Below the pieces are notes generated by a model. It did no database searches, was not told where the DNA came from, and saw nothing but the letters and a program-made list of their open reading frames with translations. A DNA stretch of 64,000 nt, taken from NCBI RefSeq assembly GCF_014647795.1, contig NZ_BMPW01000009.1:124001-188000 (forward strand). The letters are read 5' to 3'. Shown one piece after another: positions 51,783 through 59,451 of this stretch. A program made the translations under genes and the position numbers. This DNA is from Actinoplanes campanulatus (GTDB lineage: Bacteria; Actinomycetota; Actinomycetes; Mycobacteriales; Micromonosporaceae). Position 1 is the first letter of the stretch; each line of letters begins with the position of its first letter.

Positions 51783-52753
51783 ACCAGTTCCTCCGTCCGG
51801 ACACGCCCGGTCAGGGCGTGGAACACCTCGTCCAGGCTGGGCAGATGCAGCGCCAGCTCGGTCACCTCGACGCGATCGGCACGCAGCGCCGGGATCAGCT
51901 TGTCCAGTGCCTCGTCGCTGCTCACCGGCACGGACGCCGCGCCGGGACGGGAACCGGCGGCCTCGTCGAGACTCGCCGCGGTGCCCGGTGCGGCCACCAG
52001 GTCGAGCAGCCGCAGCACGTCCGGCAGCCGGGCCGGGTCGGCCGGGCGTACCCGCAGCGTCTGGCCGCCGACCTTGCGCTTCAGGCCGTCCGGGGTGTCG
52101 TGGGCGATCACCTTGCCGTGGTTCACCACCACGATCTCGTCGGCGAGCGCGTCCGCCTCCTCCAGGTACTGCGTGGTCAGCAGCACACTCGCGCCGCTGG
52201 CGACCTGGGTGCGGACCACACCCCACATGTCCTCGCGCTTGGCCGGGTCGAGGCCGGTCGTCGGCTCGTCCAGGAAGATCACCTCAGGCTGCCCGACCAG
52301 GCTCGCGGCCAGGTCCAGGCGACGGCGCATGCCGCCCGAGTAGGTCTTCGCCGGCCGCCGCGCGGCCTCGCTCAGATCGAACCACTCCAGCAGCTCGTCG
52401 GCCCGGCGCCGCGCGTCCCTCCCGCTCAGATCGAGGAGACGCCCGATCAACACCAGATTCTGTACGCCCGTGAGGTCCTCGTCGACGGAGGCGTACTGGC
52501 CGGTCAGGCCGATTTTGCGGCGCACCTGCCGCGGGTTCTTGAGCACGTCGATCCCGGCCACGAAGGCGCGTCCCTCGTCCGGGCGGAGCAGGGTGGCGAG
52601 CACCCGTACCGCGGTCGTCTTGCCGGCGCCGTTGGGCCCGAGCACTCCCAGCACGGTGCCGCGGCGCATCGACAGGTCGACCCCGTCGAGCGCCTGCGTG
52701 CTCCCGAATCGCTTGCGCAGCCCCTCGGCGCGCACCACCAGATCTTCGGTCAT
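51779..52753 (-). CDS. ABC exporter ATPase, DrrA-like
   Basis: This is a 324-residue daunorubicin-resistance-type ATPase with Walker A GPNGAGKTT near 39, Q-loop LTGQYASVDEDLTG near 85, signature YSGGMRRRLDLA near 139, Walker B VIFLDEPTTGLD near 160 and the C-terminal DrrA extension (about 240-324). The start is ATG 52753. Family members export hydrophobic drugs such as anthracyclines. An inverted repeat upstream (52824-52856) may be its operator. Confidence 0.94.
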   Translation of the reverse strand: MTEDLVVRAEGLRKRFGSTQALDGVDLSMRRGTVLGVLGPNGAGKTTAVRVLATLLRPDEGRAFVAGIDVLKNPRQVRRKIGLTGQYASVDEDLTGVQNLVLIGRLLDLSGRDARRRADELLEWFDLSEAARRPAKTYSGGMRRRLDLAASLVGQPEVIFLDEPTTGLDPAKREDMWGVVRTQVASGASVLLTTQYLEEADALADEIVVVNHGKVIAHDTPDGLKRKVGGQTLRVRPADPARLPDVLRLLDLVAAPGTAASLDEAAGSRPGAASVPVSSDEALDKLIPALRADRVEVTELALHLPSLDEVFHALTGRVRTEELV

Positions 52754-52823
52754 GCCGAGAAGGTTGCCGGTGCCCGCTGGCACGGCCCGCACACGCCGCT
52801 GACACGATCCACGGCTGGCTGTC

Positions 52824-52856
52824 AGCGCTGTCTCAGGCCGTCCGAAACAGCGCTGG
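52824..52856. repeat. Inverted repeat between dicarboxylate transporter and DrrA-like genes
   Basis: CAGCGCTGT (52824-52832) and ACAGCGCTG (52848-52856) are perfect complements separated by 15 bases, with partial pairing continuing outward. The repeat is 15 bases past the transporter stop and 71 bases before the DrrA-like start, so it may be a terminator, an operator, or both. Confidence 0.55.
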
Positions 52857-52871
52857 GAGCCAGCCGGTTGT

Positions 52872-54218
52872 TCAGGCGCCGGCCGGTTCCCGGCGCGGGG
52901 CCGGGGCGCCGTGGTCGTCGTCCAGCATCCTCTCCTCGTCGAACGGGTCGTTGCCGGAGAGGACCGCATGCGCGCGGTCGCGGTCGAACTCCCTGGTCCA
53001 GACGCCGATCAGCACGGTGGCGACCGCGTTGCCGGCGAAGTTGGTCAGCGCCCGCGCCTCGGACATGAACCGGTCGATGCCGACGATCAGGCCGACCCCG
53101 TCGACCAGGTCGGGGCGGTGGCTCTGGAGGCCGCCGGCCAGCGTGGCCAGGCCCGCCCCGGTCACCCCGGCCGCGCCCTTCGACGCGATGATCATGAAGG
53201 CGAGCAGCGAGATCTGCTCGGGCACCGTCAGCGGGTCACCCATCGCCTGCGCCACGAACAGCGACGCCATCGTCAGGTAGATGGCCGTACCGTCCAGATT
53301 GAACGAATACCCGGCCGGCACCGCGATGCCCACCACCGGCCGGCTCACCCCCACGTGCTCCATCTTGGCGATCAGCCGCGGCAGCGCCGACTCCGACGAC
53401 GACGTCGACACGATCAGCAGGAACTCCCGGCCCAGGTAGCGCAGCAGGCGGAAGATGTTGATCCGGGCGACCAGCCAGAGGACCGCGCCGAGCACACCGA
53501 GGACGAAGATCGCGCAGGTGACGTAGAAGCCCAGCATGATCTGCGCGAGGCTGATCAGCGCGTCCACACCGGTGGCGCCGACCACCGCCGCGATCGCGCC
53601 GAACGCGCCGAACGGGGCCAGCCACATCAGCATCGCCAGGATCCGGAAGACCAGCCGCTGGAACAGCCCGACGGCGCGCAGCACCGGCTCGGACCGCTCA
53701 CCCAGCGACTGGAGGGCGAACCCGGCCAGCAGCGCCACCAACAGGGTCTGGAGCACGTTGCCGGTGGCCAGCGGGGAGAGCAGGCTGTCCGGGATGATCC
53801 CGAGCAGGAAGTCGGCGGTGCTCTCGGCGCTCTCCGCACCGGCCGCCTTCCGCCCGGCCGCGGCGGCCGTCTCGTCCAGGTTGATCCCGGAGCCCGGGTG
53901 GATCAGGTTGCCGACCACCAGGCCGATCGCCAGCGCCACCGTCGACATGGTGAGGAAGTAGGCGAGGGCCAGGCCGCCGACCCGGCCGACCCGGGCCGCC
54001 TGCCGGATCGAGCCGACCCCTAGGACGATCGTGCAGAGGATGACCGGCGCGATCATCATCCGGATCAGGTCGACGAACCCGGTGCCGATCGGCTTCAGCC
54101 CGACCGCGGTCTCCGGGGCGAGCAGGCCGACGGCGACGCCGAGCAGGGCGGCCACGATGACCGCCAGGTACAGGTAGTGGGCGCGGTCGCGCTCGACCGG
54201 GGCGGTTGTGGTGATCAC
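52872..54218 (-). CDS. Dicarboxylate/amino acid:cation symporter (DAACS family)
   Basis: This 448-residue membrane carrier is of the DctA/GltP kind. It has eight helices plus two re-entrant hairpins, the serine-rich HP1 motif VSTSSSESALPRLI near 275, and the HP2/TM7 motif AVPAGYSFNLDGTAIYLTMASLF near 310 (split). It imports C4-dicarboxylates or acidic amino acids with H+ or Na+. GTG 54218 is the most likely start; the long upstream extension is not conserved. It is divergent from the zwf gene by 81 bases. Confidence 0.92.
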   Translation of the reverse strand: MITTTAPVERDRAHYLYLAVIVAALLGVAVGLLAPETAVGLKPIGTGFVDLIRMMIAPVILCTIVLGVGSIRQAARVGRVGGLALAYFLTMSTVALAIGLVVGNLIHPGSGINLDETAAAAGRKAAGAESAESTADFLLGIIPDSLLSPLATGNVLQTLLVALLAGFALQSLGERSEPVLRAVGLFQRLVFRILAMLMWLAPFGAFGAIAAVVGATGVDALISLAQIMLGFYVTCAIFVLGVLGAVLWLVARINIFRLLRYLGREFLLIVSTSSSESALPRLIAKMEHVGVSRPVVGIAVPAGYSFNLDGTAIYLTMASLFVAQAMGDPLTVPEQISLLAFMIIASKGAAGVTGAGLATLAGGLQSHRPDLVDGVGLIVGIDRFMSEARALTNFAGNAVATVLIGVWTREFDRDRAHAVLSGNDPFDEERMLDDDHGAPAPRREPAGA

Positions 54219-54299
54219 CTCTATGAAACGACCCCGGGCCGGGGGATGACACGAGCGCGCGGCCGAGTACCGGCCGGTGTCCGGGGGTATCCAGCGCCC

Positions 54300-55652
54300 A
54301 TGACGGATCAGACCCTGATCATCCTGGGCGCGACCGGTGACCTGACCGGCCGGCTGCTGCTGCCCGGCCTCGGCGCGCTGCTCACCGCCGGGCACGTGCC
54401 CGGCCTCACCCTGATCGGCGCCGCCGTCGACGACTGGGACGACACACGGTGGCGCGCCCGGGTCCACGACGCGTTCGGCGACGCTCCCGCGGTCGCGGAG
54501 ACCGCCGACCGTACCCGCTATCTGCGGACCGACGTCACGCACGCCGACGACCTGCGGCGACTGCTCGGGGAGGCCCGCGGCTCGGTGGCGATCTTCTTCG
54601 CGCTGCCGCCCGCGGTGACCGCCGAAGCCTGCCGGGCGCTGCTCGACGTGGATCTGCCGGAAGGCACCCGGCTCGTGCTGGAGAAGCCGTTCGGCACCGG
54701 CAGCGCCGCGGCCGCCGAGCTGAACGCGCTGCTCGCCCGGCTGGTCCCGGAGGAGCGGGTGCACCGGGTCGACCACTTCCTCGGCAAGTCGACGGTGCTC
54801 AACATCCTGGGCCTGCGGTTCGCCAACCGGATCTTCGAGCCGCTGCTCGACAACACCCACGTGGAGTCGGTGGAGATCGTGTTCGACGAGGACCTGGCCC
54901 TGGAGAACCGGGCCGGCTACTACGACCACGCCGGCGCGCTGGCCGACATGATCCAGAGTCACCTGCTCCAGATCCTCGGCCTGCTCGCCATGGAGGCGCC
55001 GTTCGCCCTGGAGGCCGCCGAGTTCCGGGACCGCAAGTCCGACGTGCTGCGCGCCACCCGGCCGTGGAGCGACGATCCGGCCGAGTGCAGCCTGCGCGCC
55101 CGCTACACCGCCGGTGAGCTGGGCGGGCGCCAGTTCTCGTCCTATGCCGACGAGCCCGGCGTCGACCCGGACCGCGGCACCGAGACCCTCGCCGAGCTGA
55201 TCGTCGCGGTGGACACCTGGCGGTGGGCCGGGGTGCCGTTCCGGCTGCGTTCCGGCAAGGCGCTCGGCAGCCGGCGCAAGGAAGCGGTGATCACCTTCAA
55301 GAAGCCGCCCCGGGTGCCGGACGGGCTGCGCGGCTGCGACCAGCCGGACCGGCTGCGCATCGGGTTCGGGCCGGACCGGCTCGCCGTCGACTTCAACATC
55401 AACGGGCCGGGCGACCCGTTCGTGCTCGATCCGGTCACCCTGGCTGCCGAGTTCGGCGAGGGCGACCTTCCACCGTACGGGGAGGTGCTGCGCGGCGTCT
55501 TCGAGGACGACCCGACCCTGTCGGTGCGGGCCGACACCGCCGAGCGGTGCTGGCGCATCGTCGAGCCGGTCACCGAGGCGTGGCGGGCAGGGAAGGTGCC
55601 GCTGCGCGAATACCCGGCCGGCAGCTGCGGGCCTACGCTGCCGTTGCCGTGA
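54300..55652 (+). CDS. zwf: Glucose-6-phosphate 1-dehydrogenase
   Basis: This 450-residue enzyme has the NADP-binding GATGDLTGRLLLPGL near 10, the active-site HRVDHFLGKSTVLNIL near 155 (catalytic His), LRSGKALGSRRKEAVI near 318, and a C-terminal alpha+beta domain. It oxidises glucose 6-phosphate to the lactone in the pentose phosphate pathway. It is not in the usual tal-zwf-opcA-pgl cluster, so it may be a second copy. ATG 54300 is well supported. Its end overlaps the methyltransferase gene by 20 bases. Confidence 0.9.
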   Translation: MTDQTLIILGATGDLTGRLLLPGLGALLTAGHVPGLTLIGAAVDDWDDTRWRARVHDAFGDAPAVAETADRTRYLRTDVTHADDLRRLLGEARGSVAIFFALPPAVTAEACRALLDVDLPEGTRLVLEKPFGTGSAAAAELNALLARLVPEERVHRVDHFLGKSTVLNILGLRFANRIFEPLLDNTHVESVEIVFDEDLALENRAGYYDHAGALADMIQSHLLQILGLLAMEAPFALEAAEFRDRKSDVLRATRPWSDDPAECSLRARYTAGELGGRQFSSYADEPGVDPDRGTETLAELIVAVDTWRWAGVPFRLRSGKALGSRRKEAVITFKKPPRVPDGLRGCDQPDRLRIGFGPDRLAVDFNINGPGDPFVLDPVTLAAEFGEGDLPPYGEVLRGVFEDDPTLSVRADTAERCWRIVEPVTEAWRAGKVPLREYPAGSCGPTLPLP

Positions 55653-56382
55653 CCACCACCGTCGTGTACGGCATGGTGAACCGTTCCGCGGTCACCTCGC
55701 GCAGCCCGTCGAGCAGGGCGGCCAGCTCGGCCGGTGGCAGCAACTGGTGGCCGCCGGCGGTGGGCACCAGGTCGAGCCAGTCGTCGCGGGTGTATTCGTG
55801 CTCCCACCCGTACCGCCACTGCTCGGGCTCGGTGAAGGTCCTGTTTCCGGTCAGGCCGTCGGCGGTCTTGTCGCCGACGGTCGCGTACGGGTCGGCCATC
55901 GCCCACGGGTTGAACGGCAGGCTCGGGGCGACCCGCCGGTAGACGTCGCCGAACGCGGCGGCCAACTCGGGGCCGGGCTGCCAGGTGTTCCAGAACAGCG
56001 CGATCCGGCCGCCGGGGCGCAGGACCTCGGCGGCCTTCGCGGCGCCGGCGGCCGGGTCCACCCAGTGCCAGGCCTGGGCGGCGACGACCACGTCGAAGGT
56101 GCGGCCGCCGGGCTCCCAGTCCTCGAAACGGGTCTCCTCGACTCCGAAGCCGTGCCGGCGTGCCGTTTCGGCCATCCGGGGGTCGGGCTCGACGCCGAGC
56201 ACCCGGCAGCCGGCGTCGCGGAACTGGCGGGCCGCGATCCCGGTGCCGATGCCGACGTCGAGCAGGTCGCGGCCGGACTCGGCGATCCGCTCGATCATGG
56301 CCTTCGGGTAGCGGGGGCGGGCGCGGTCGTACCGGTCGGCGTCCAGACCGAACGACTCGGCGATCTCTTTTTTAGTGGGCAT
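55633..56382 (-). CDS. Class I SAM-dependent methyltransferase
   Basis: This is a 249-residue methyltransferase_11-type enzyme: motif I LLDVGIGTGIAARQF near 41, acidic loop VLGVEPDP near 62, motif II FDVVVAAQAWHWVDP near 95, and GGRIALFWNTWQ near 123. No substrate can be named. Its start codon lies inside a large palindrome (56375-56410) shared with the divergent TetR gene, so it is almost certainly repressed by that regulator. Confidence 0.9.
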   Translation of the reverse strand: MPTKKEIAESFGLDADRYDRARPRYPKAMIERIAESGRDLLDVGIGTGIAARQFRDAGCRVLGVEPDPRMAETARRHGFGVEETRFEDWEPGGRTFDVVVAAQAWHWVDPAAGAAKAAEVLRPGGRIALFWNTWQPGPELAAAFGDVYRRVAPSLPFNPWAMADPYATVGDKTADGLTGNRTFTEPEQWRYGWEHEYTRDDWLDLVPTAGGHQLLPPAELAALLDGLREVTAERFTMPYTTVVVTATAA

Positions 56383-56410
56383 GCGCCCACTTTAGTGGGC
56401 GCATGCCCAC
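56375..56410. promoter_or_regulatory. Large palindromic operator over the methyltransferase start codon
   Basis: GTGGGCATGCGCCCAC (56375-56390) and its exact reverse complement GTGGGCGCATGCCCAC (56395-56410) flank TTTA. Each arm is itself nearly palindromic (GTGGGC and GCCCAC), so there may be two overlapping TetR-dimer sites. The methyltransferase start codon (56380-56382) is inside the left arm. The TetR start is 33 bases to the right. Confidence 0.75.
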
Positions 56411-56442
56411 CTGGATAGTTGCGGCTCGTGTAGATTCGTCAC

Positions 56443-57021
56443 GTGCCGACCGGTGTGGCCCTGCGCGACGTGCGGGAACAACTCTTCGACGCCGCCGACC
56501 GGATCCTGCTGCGATCCGGCCCCGAGGCGCTGACCAGCCGTGCCGTCACCGAGGGCGCCGGCTGTGCCAAAGGCGTGCTGCACCGCCACTTCGCCGACTT
56601 CGACGCCTTCCTCGCGGAGTACGTGCTGGATCGCGCCAACCGCATGGACACCGAGGTCCTGGGCCTGCGCGACGCCGCAGGCACCGGGACCGTCACCGGC
56701 AACGTGGCCGCCGCCCTGACGTCGCTCTTCGGATCGGTCGCGGTCGCCATCGTCGCGCTGGTCACCTTCCGCGACGGGCTGCGCGCCCGGCTCCGCGAGA
56801 CCTGGACGGCCGGCGTCCCGGTGCTCACCGACGCGGCCGTGATGATCGGCGACTACCTGGAGGACGAGCGGGCCCGCGGCCGGGTCGCGGCCGGCGCCGA
56901 CACCGAGGTGCTCGGCGCCGTGCTGATCGGGACCGGTCACCTGCTCTTCGCCGACCGCACCGGCGCCGCCCCCACCCCGGATCAGGTCCGCCGGACCGTC
57001 GAGACGATCATCCCCGGCTGA
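56443..57021 (+). CDS. TetR-family regulator
   Basis: This 192-residue TetR protein has its HTH in residues 8-55 (REQLFDAADRILLRSG, LTSRAVTEGAGCAKGVLHRHF) and a C-terminal ligand domain. It starts with GTG and is divergent from the methyltransferase gene across a 60-base region that contains the palindromic operator. Autoregulation and control of the methyltransferase are likely; the inducer is unknown. Its last 14 bases overlap the convergent DUF2784 gene. Confidence 0.9.
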   Translation: MPTGVALRDVREQLFDAADRILLRSGPEALTSRAVTEGAGCAKGVLHRHFADFDAFLAEYVLDRANRMDTEVLGLRDAAGTGTVTGNVAAALTSLFGSVAVAIVALVTFRDGLRARLRETWTAGVPVLTDAAVMIGDYLEDERARGRVAAGADTEVLGAVLIGTGHLLFADRTGAAPTPDQVRRTVETIIPG

Positions 57022-57367
57022 CCCGCCACCGCCGCACGGCGACCGCGTAGGAGAAGACCACCACGGCCGCGATCAGCAGCCGCACCTCGTCGAGACAGCG
57101 CTCCGGATAGATCACCCCGGTCAGGTACGTGTCGATGAACCCACGGCTCAGCCCCGCCTCGCCGGTCCGCTCCCGGGCCCGGTCCTCCACGTAGGTGAGC
57201 GGGCAGTTCAGCCCGAACAGCACGATGCACAGGCCCCACCCGGCCGCCAGCAGGTGCAACCAGACCACCTTCGGCCAGCGCCAGGCCAGGAAACCGCCGA
57301 GCACCACGAACGCGATGAACAGGAAGTGCACGGCCATCGTGACCTCGGCCAGGATCCGGTAACCCAT
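57008..57367 (-). CDS. DUF2784 family membrane protein
   Basis: This 119-residue protein with three to four membrane helices (about 10-30, 38-55 and 95-112) is recognisable as DUF2784 from VHFLFIAFVVLGGFLAWRWP near 13, LNCPLTYVED near 53 and GFIDTYLTGVIYPE near 77. The function is unknown. It is encoded alone. Confidence 0.88.
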   Translation of the reverse strand: MGYRILAEVTMAVHFLFIAFVVLGGFLAWRWPKVVWLHLLAAGWGLCIVLFGLNCPLTYVEDRARERTGEAGLSRGFIDTYLTGVIYPERCLDEVRLLIAAVVVFSYAVAVRRWRVSRG

Positions 57368-57473
57368 ACCGTCCAGTTTCCTCGATTAATTCGTTGGACG
57401 GGTCCCCCTGCCATTGCCTACCTTGGTTTCAGCGCCGACCGAGCGAGTCAGATCAGGAAGAGGAGGGGAAACG

Positions 57474-57530
57474 ATGTCCGCCAAGCTGATGCTTCCCCTG
57501 AGCCGACCGCTGGGGCGGTGGCGCGGCTAG
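57474..57530 (+). CDS. 18-codon ORF, possible leader peptide before tRNA array
   Basis: The ORF reads MSAKLMLPLSRPLGRWRG and has a strong ribosome site (GAGGAGGGGA) 4-6 bases before the ATG. The stop codon lies in a small hairpin (GCTAGCA / TGCTAGC, 57526-57542), and a strong intrinsic terminator follows 21 bases later. It is too short to judge by codon usage. The arrangement resembles an attenuator or a free-standing mini-mRNA. Translation is unproven. Confidence 0.45.
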   Translation: MSAKLMLPLSRPLGRWRG

Positions 57531-57551
57531 CAGCCTGCTAGCGATCTTCGC

Positions 57552-57591
57552 GCCGCCCTTCCGATCATCGGAACCGGGCGGCTTTTCGTTT
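57552..57591 (+). terminator. Intrinsic terminator between 18-codon ORF and tRNA genes
   Basis: GCCGCCC (57552-57558) pairs with GGGCGGC (57576-57582), and TTCCGAT with ATCGGAA inside it. The stem is followed by TTTTCGTTT. This is a complete rho-independent terminator, uncommon in such G+C-rich DNA. Confidence 0.85.
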
Positions 57592-57619
57592 CCCTTGACA
57601 ATTCCACAGCGGATGACAT

Positions 57620-57692
57620 GTCCCCGTAGCTCAGCGGAGAGAGCACCGGATTACGGATCCGGGTGTCGGGAGTTCGAATCTCTCCGGGGACA
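57620..57692 (+). tRNA. tRNA-Arg (ACG)
   Basis: A 73-base cloverleaf. The acceptor GTCCCCG pairs with CGGGGAC, the D-arm is GCTC/GAGC, the anticodon stem CCGGA/TCCGG has loop TTACGGA (anticodon ACG), and the T-loop is TTCGAAT with one G-T pair in its stem. Discriminator is A, and CCA is not encoded. First gene of a six-gene array. Confidence 0.9.
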
Positions 57693-57697
57693 CACAC

Positions 57698-57771
57698 GCC
57701 CTCGTGGCCCAACAGGCAGAGGCACCAGGTTGAGGACTTGGACGGTGCGCGTTCGAATCGCGCCGGGGGCA
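57698..57771 (+). tRNA. tRNA with Leu anticodon (GAG) but class I variable loop
   Basis: A 74-base cloverleaf with acceptor GCCCTCG/CGGGGGC (one T-G pair), anticodon stem CCAGG/CTTGG, loop TTGAGGA (anticodon GAG), variable loop of only five bases (ACGGT), and T-stem GCGCG/CGCGC with TTCGAAT. Discriminator A. Normal bacterial tRNA-Leu has a long variable arm, so charging identity is uncertain. It starts only 5 bases after the Arg tRNA. Confidence 0.8.
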
Positions 57772-57784
57772 CGTGCAACACCAG

Positions 57785-57858
57785 GCCCGGGTAGCCCAAC
57801 TGGCAGAGGCGCCGCGTTCAGAGCGCGGAGGATGGGGGTTCGAATCCCTCTCCGGGTA
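57785..57858 (+). tRNA. tRNA with Leu anticodon (CAG) but class I variable loop
   Basis: A 74-base cloverleaf with acceptor GCCCGGG/TCCGGGT (G1-T72 and G7-T66 wobble pairs), anticodon stem CCGCG/CGCGG, loop TTCAGAG (anticodon CAG), five-base variable loop (AGGAT) and T-loop TTCGAAT. Discriminator A. Like its neighbour, it lacks the long variable arm of leucine tRNAs, and the D-arm (GCCCAACTGGCAGAGGC) is closely related to that neighbour, suggesting duplication. Confidence 0.8.
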
Positions 57859-57886
57859 CGCAAGGGCTCGCAGCCGAGTCCATGAT

Positions 57887-57977
57887 GGAGGGCTGGCCGA
57901 GTGGCCCAAGGCGGCGGATTGCTAATCCGCAACAGGGGTGACAACCTCTGTCGGGAGTTCGAATCTCCCGCCCTCCG
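57887..57977 (+). tRNA. tRNA-Ser (GCT)
   Basis: A 91-base class II cloverleaf with acceptor GGAGGGC/GCCCTCC, anticodon stem GCGGA/TCCGC with loop TTGCTAA (anticodon GCT), a long variable arm (ACAGGGG/ACCTCTGT region), T-arm GGGAG/CTCCC with TTCGAAT, and discriminator G, as expected for serine. CCA is not encoded. Confidence 0.92.
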
Positions 57978-57990
57978 CGCAAGGAATCAC

Positions 57991-58065
57991 CGGGTCGTGG
58001 CGCAGCTTGGTCAGCGCGCTCGCTTTGGGAGCGAGATGTCGCGGGTTCGAATCCCGCCGACCCGA
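57991..58065 (+). tRNA. tRNA-Pro (TGG)
   Basis: A 75-base cloverleaf starting with C1: acceptor CGGGTCG/CGACCCG, D-arm GCGC/GCGC, anticodon stem CTCGC/GCGAG with loop TTTGGGA (anticodon TGG), and T-arm GCGGG/CCCGC with TTCGAAT. Discriminator A. All features are canonical for proline. Confidence 0.93.
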
Positions 58066-58076
58066 CTGTTCGACAG

Positions 58077-58164
58077 GGAGACGCCAGCCGATGGGTGCCG
58101 GCCGCCGCCTCGAAAGCGGTTGGAGGTTTGACGCCTCGTGGGGGTTCGACTCCCTCCGTCTCCG
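58077..58164 (+). tRNA. Divergent class II tRNA with Ser anticodon (CGA)
   Basis: An 88-base element with acceptor GGAGACG/CGTCTCC, anticodon stem GCCGC/GCGGT with loop CTCGAAA (anticodon CGA), variable arm GAGG/CCTC, T-arm GGGGG/CCCTC with loop TTCGACT, and discriminator G. The base after the acceptor is C where T8 is almost invariant, and the D-arm has only a 3-bp stem (GCC/GGC). It looks like a serine tRNA that has drifted or specialised. Confidence 0.75.
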
Positions 58165-58255
58165 CCTTCGTTAGTGAATCGCCGCGTGAACGCCTTGCGT
58201 GAACCGCCGGCGGGGGAGAAACCTGCGAGAAGGGATGCGCAGAAGGAGGCCTGCC

Positions 58256-58843
58256 ATGGGCAAGGTCGTCGCTGCCCTGTCCATGTCTCTGGACGGGTTC
58301 GTCGCGGATGAGAACGACGGTGTCGGTGAGCTGTTCGGCTGGTACCAGAACGGCGACGTCGAGGTGCCGAGCGCCGACCCACGCCGGGTCTTCCACGTCT
58401 CCAAGGCGAGCGCCGGCTTCCTGCGCCACGCCCTGACCGGCACCGGCGCGCTGATCTGCGGGCGGCGGCTCTTCGACCGCACCGACGGCTGGGGCGGGCG
58501 GCACCCGGCCGGCTGCCCGGTCTTCGTGGTCAGCCACACCGTGCCCGGCGGCTGGCCCCGGCCGGACTCGGAGACCAGCTTCCACCCCGACGCCATCAGC
58601 GCCCTGGAAGCGGCACAGGACACGGCCGGGGAGCGGACCGTCTCGGTCTCCACCCCGGCGCTCACCCAGCAGTACCTGGACGCCGGCCTGCTCGACGAGC
58701 TCGTCGTGTCGGTGGTGCCGGTGCTGCTCGGCGCGGGTGTCAGCTTCTTCCGCGAGCAGGAGGTGGGGCCGATCCGCCTCGCCGATCCCGACGTGATCGA
58801 GGGGACCGGCGTCACCCATCTCACCTACCGCGTACTGAGGTAG
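58256..58843 (+). CDS. Dihydrofolate-reductase-like protein (RibD C-terminal family)
   Basis: This 195-residue protein of the RibD_C/DHFR fold family has MGKVVAALSMSLDGFVADENDG (partial, the usual SLDGF start), GTGALICGRRLFD near 65, VVSHTVPGGWP near 93, and LDELVVSVVPVLLGAGVSFF near 145. The start is fixed by GAAGGAGG 7 bases upstream. Members are NADPH-dependent reductases of unknown substrate, not classical folate DHFR. It is convergent with the NUDIX gene, overlapping by 23 bases. Confidence 0.88.
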   Translation: MGKVVAALSMSLDGFVADENDGVGELFGWYQNGDVEVPSADPRRVFHVSKASAGFLRHALTGTGALICGRRLFDRTDGWGGRHPAGCPVFVVSHTVPGGWPRPDSETSFHPDAISALEAAQDTAGERTVSVSTPALTQQYLDAGLLDELVVSVVPVLLGAGVSFFREQEVGPIRLADPDVIEGTGVTHLTYRVLR

Positions 58844-59387
58844 GCAGTTTGCTCAGGAAGCGGCCCAGATGCGGGTCGAAGTGGGCCGGGTCGGCCGCGG
58901 CGATCTCCACCGGGGTCCACCAGCGGGCCTGGTGGAACTCGCCGGCGTCCGGGCGCAGCTCGTGGCCGCGGTGCAGCTCGGCGACGTACCACAGACTCAC
59001 GTCGATGTGGCCGGAGTCCAGGCCGACCGTCTCGGTGACGGTCAGGAAGAGCGGCTCGGCCCACGGTTTCGCCACCACCTCGAGCTCCTCCTCGAGTTCG
59101 CGGACCGCGGTGTCGTACGGCTCCTCGCCGACCTCGACGTGCCCGCCGGGCGGCAGCCACAGCCCGGCGTTGCGGTGCTCGACGAGCAGGACGCTGCCGT
59201 CCGCCGGATCGACCGGCACCACGTAGGACACCAGGTGTTTCGCCGGCTCGGCCGGCTTGACCCGCCGGTAGACGTCGTCGGTGCGGCGCAGCCACCCGAG
59301 CACGTGGCCGCGGTGTTCGCCCTCCAGATTGTCGACCGGCTCCAGCCGGGTCACGAGCTCGTGCACTGCCGCCACCGTTGAACGCAT
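58821..59387 (-). CDS. NUDIX hydrolase
   Basis: This 188-residue NUDIX protein contains the box beginning GGHVEVGEE and ending VRELEEEL (about 80-102), matching GX5EX7REUXEEXGU except for the last G position. It hydrolyses a nucleoside diphosphate linked to another moiety; the substrate is not predictable. The N-terminal 50 residues are helical. ATG 59387 (MRSTVAAV) is chosen over an upstream ATG. Confidence 0.88.
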   Translation of the reverse strand: MRSTVAAVHELVTRLEPVDNLEGEHRGHVLGWLRRTDDVYRRVKPAEPAKHLVSYVVPVDPADGSVLLVEHRNAGLWLPPGGHVEVGEEPYDTAVRELEEELEVVAKPWAEPLFLTVTETVGLDSGHIDVSLWYVAELHRGHELRPDAGEFHQARWWTPVEIAAADPAHFDPHLGRFLSKLPTSVRGR

Positions 59388-59451
59388 GCGGGCATGATGG
59401 CAGCTCATTGTGTTGGGCGGGTGACGAATCGCGCATGATCATGCGCCAATC

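Noticed and set aside
57595-57622. A consensus -35 box TTGACA just before the first tRNA
   Set aside because: The matching -10 position would fall at or inside the tRNA, so transcription could not include the mature 5' end. It may be coincidental or serve downstream genes only.
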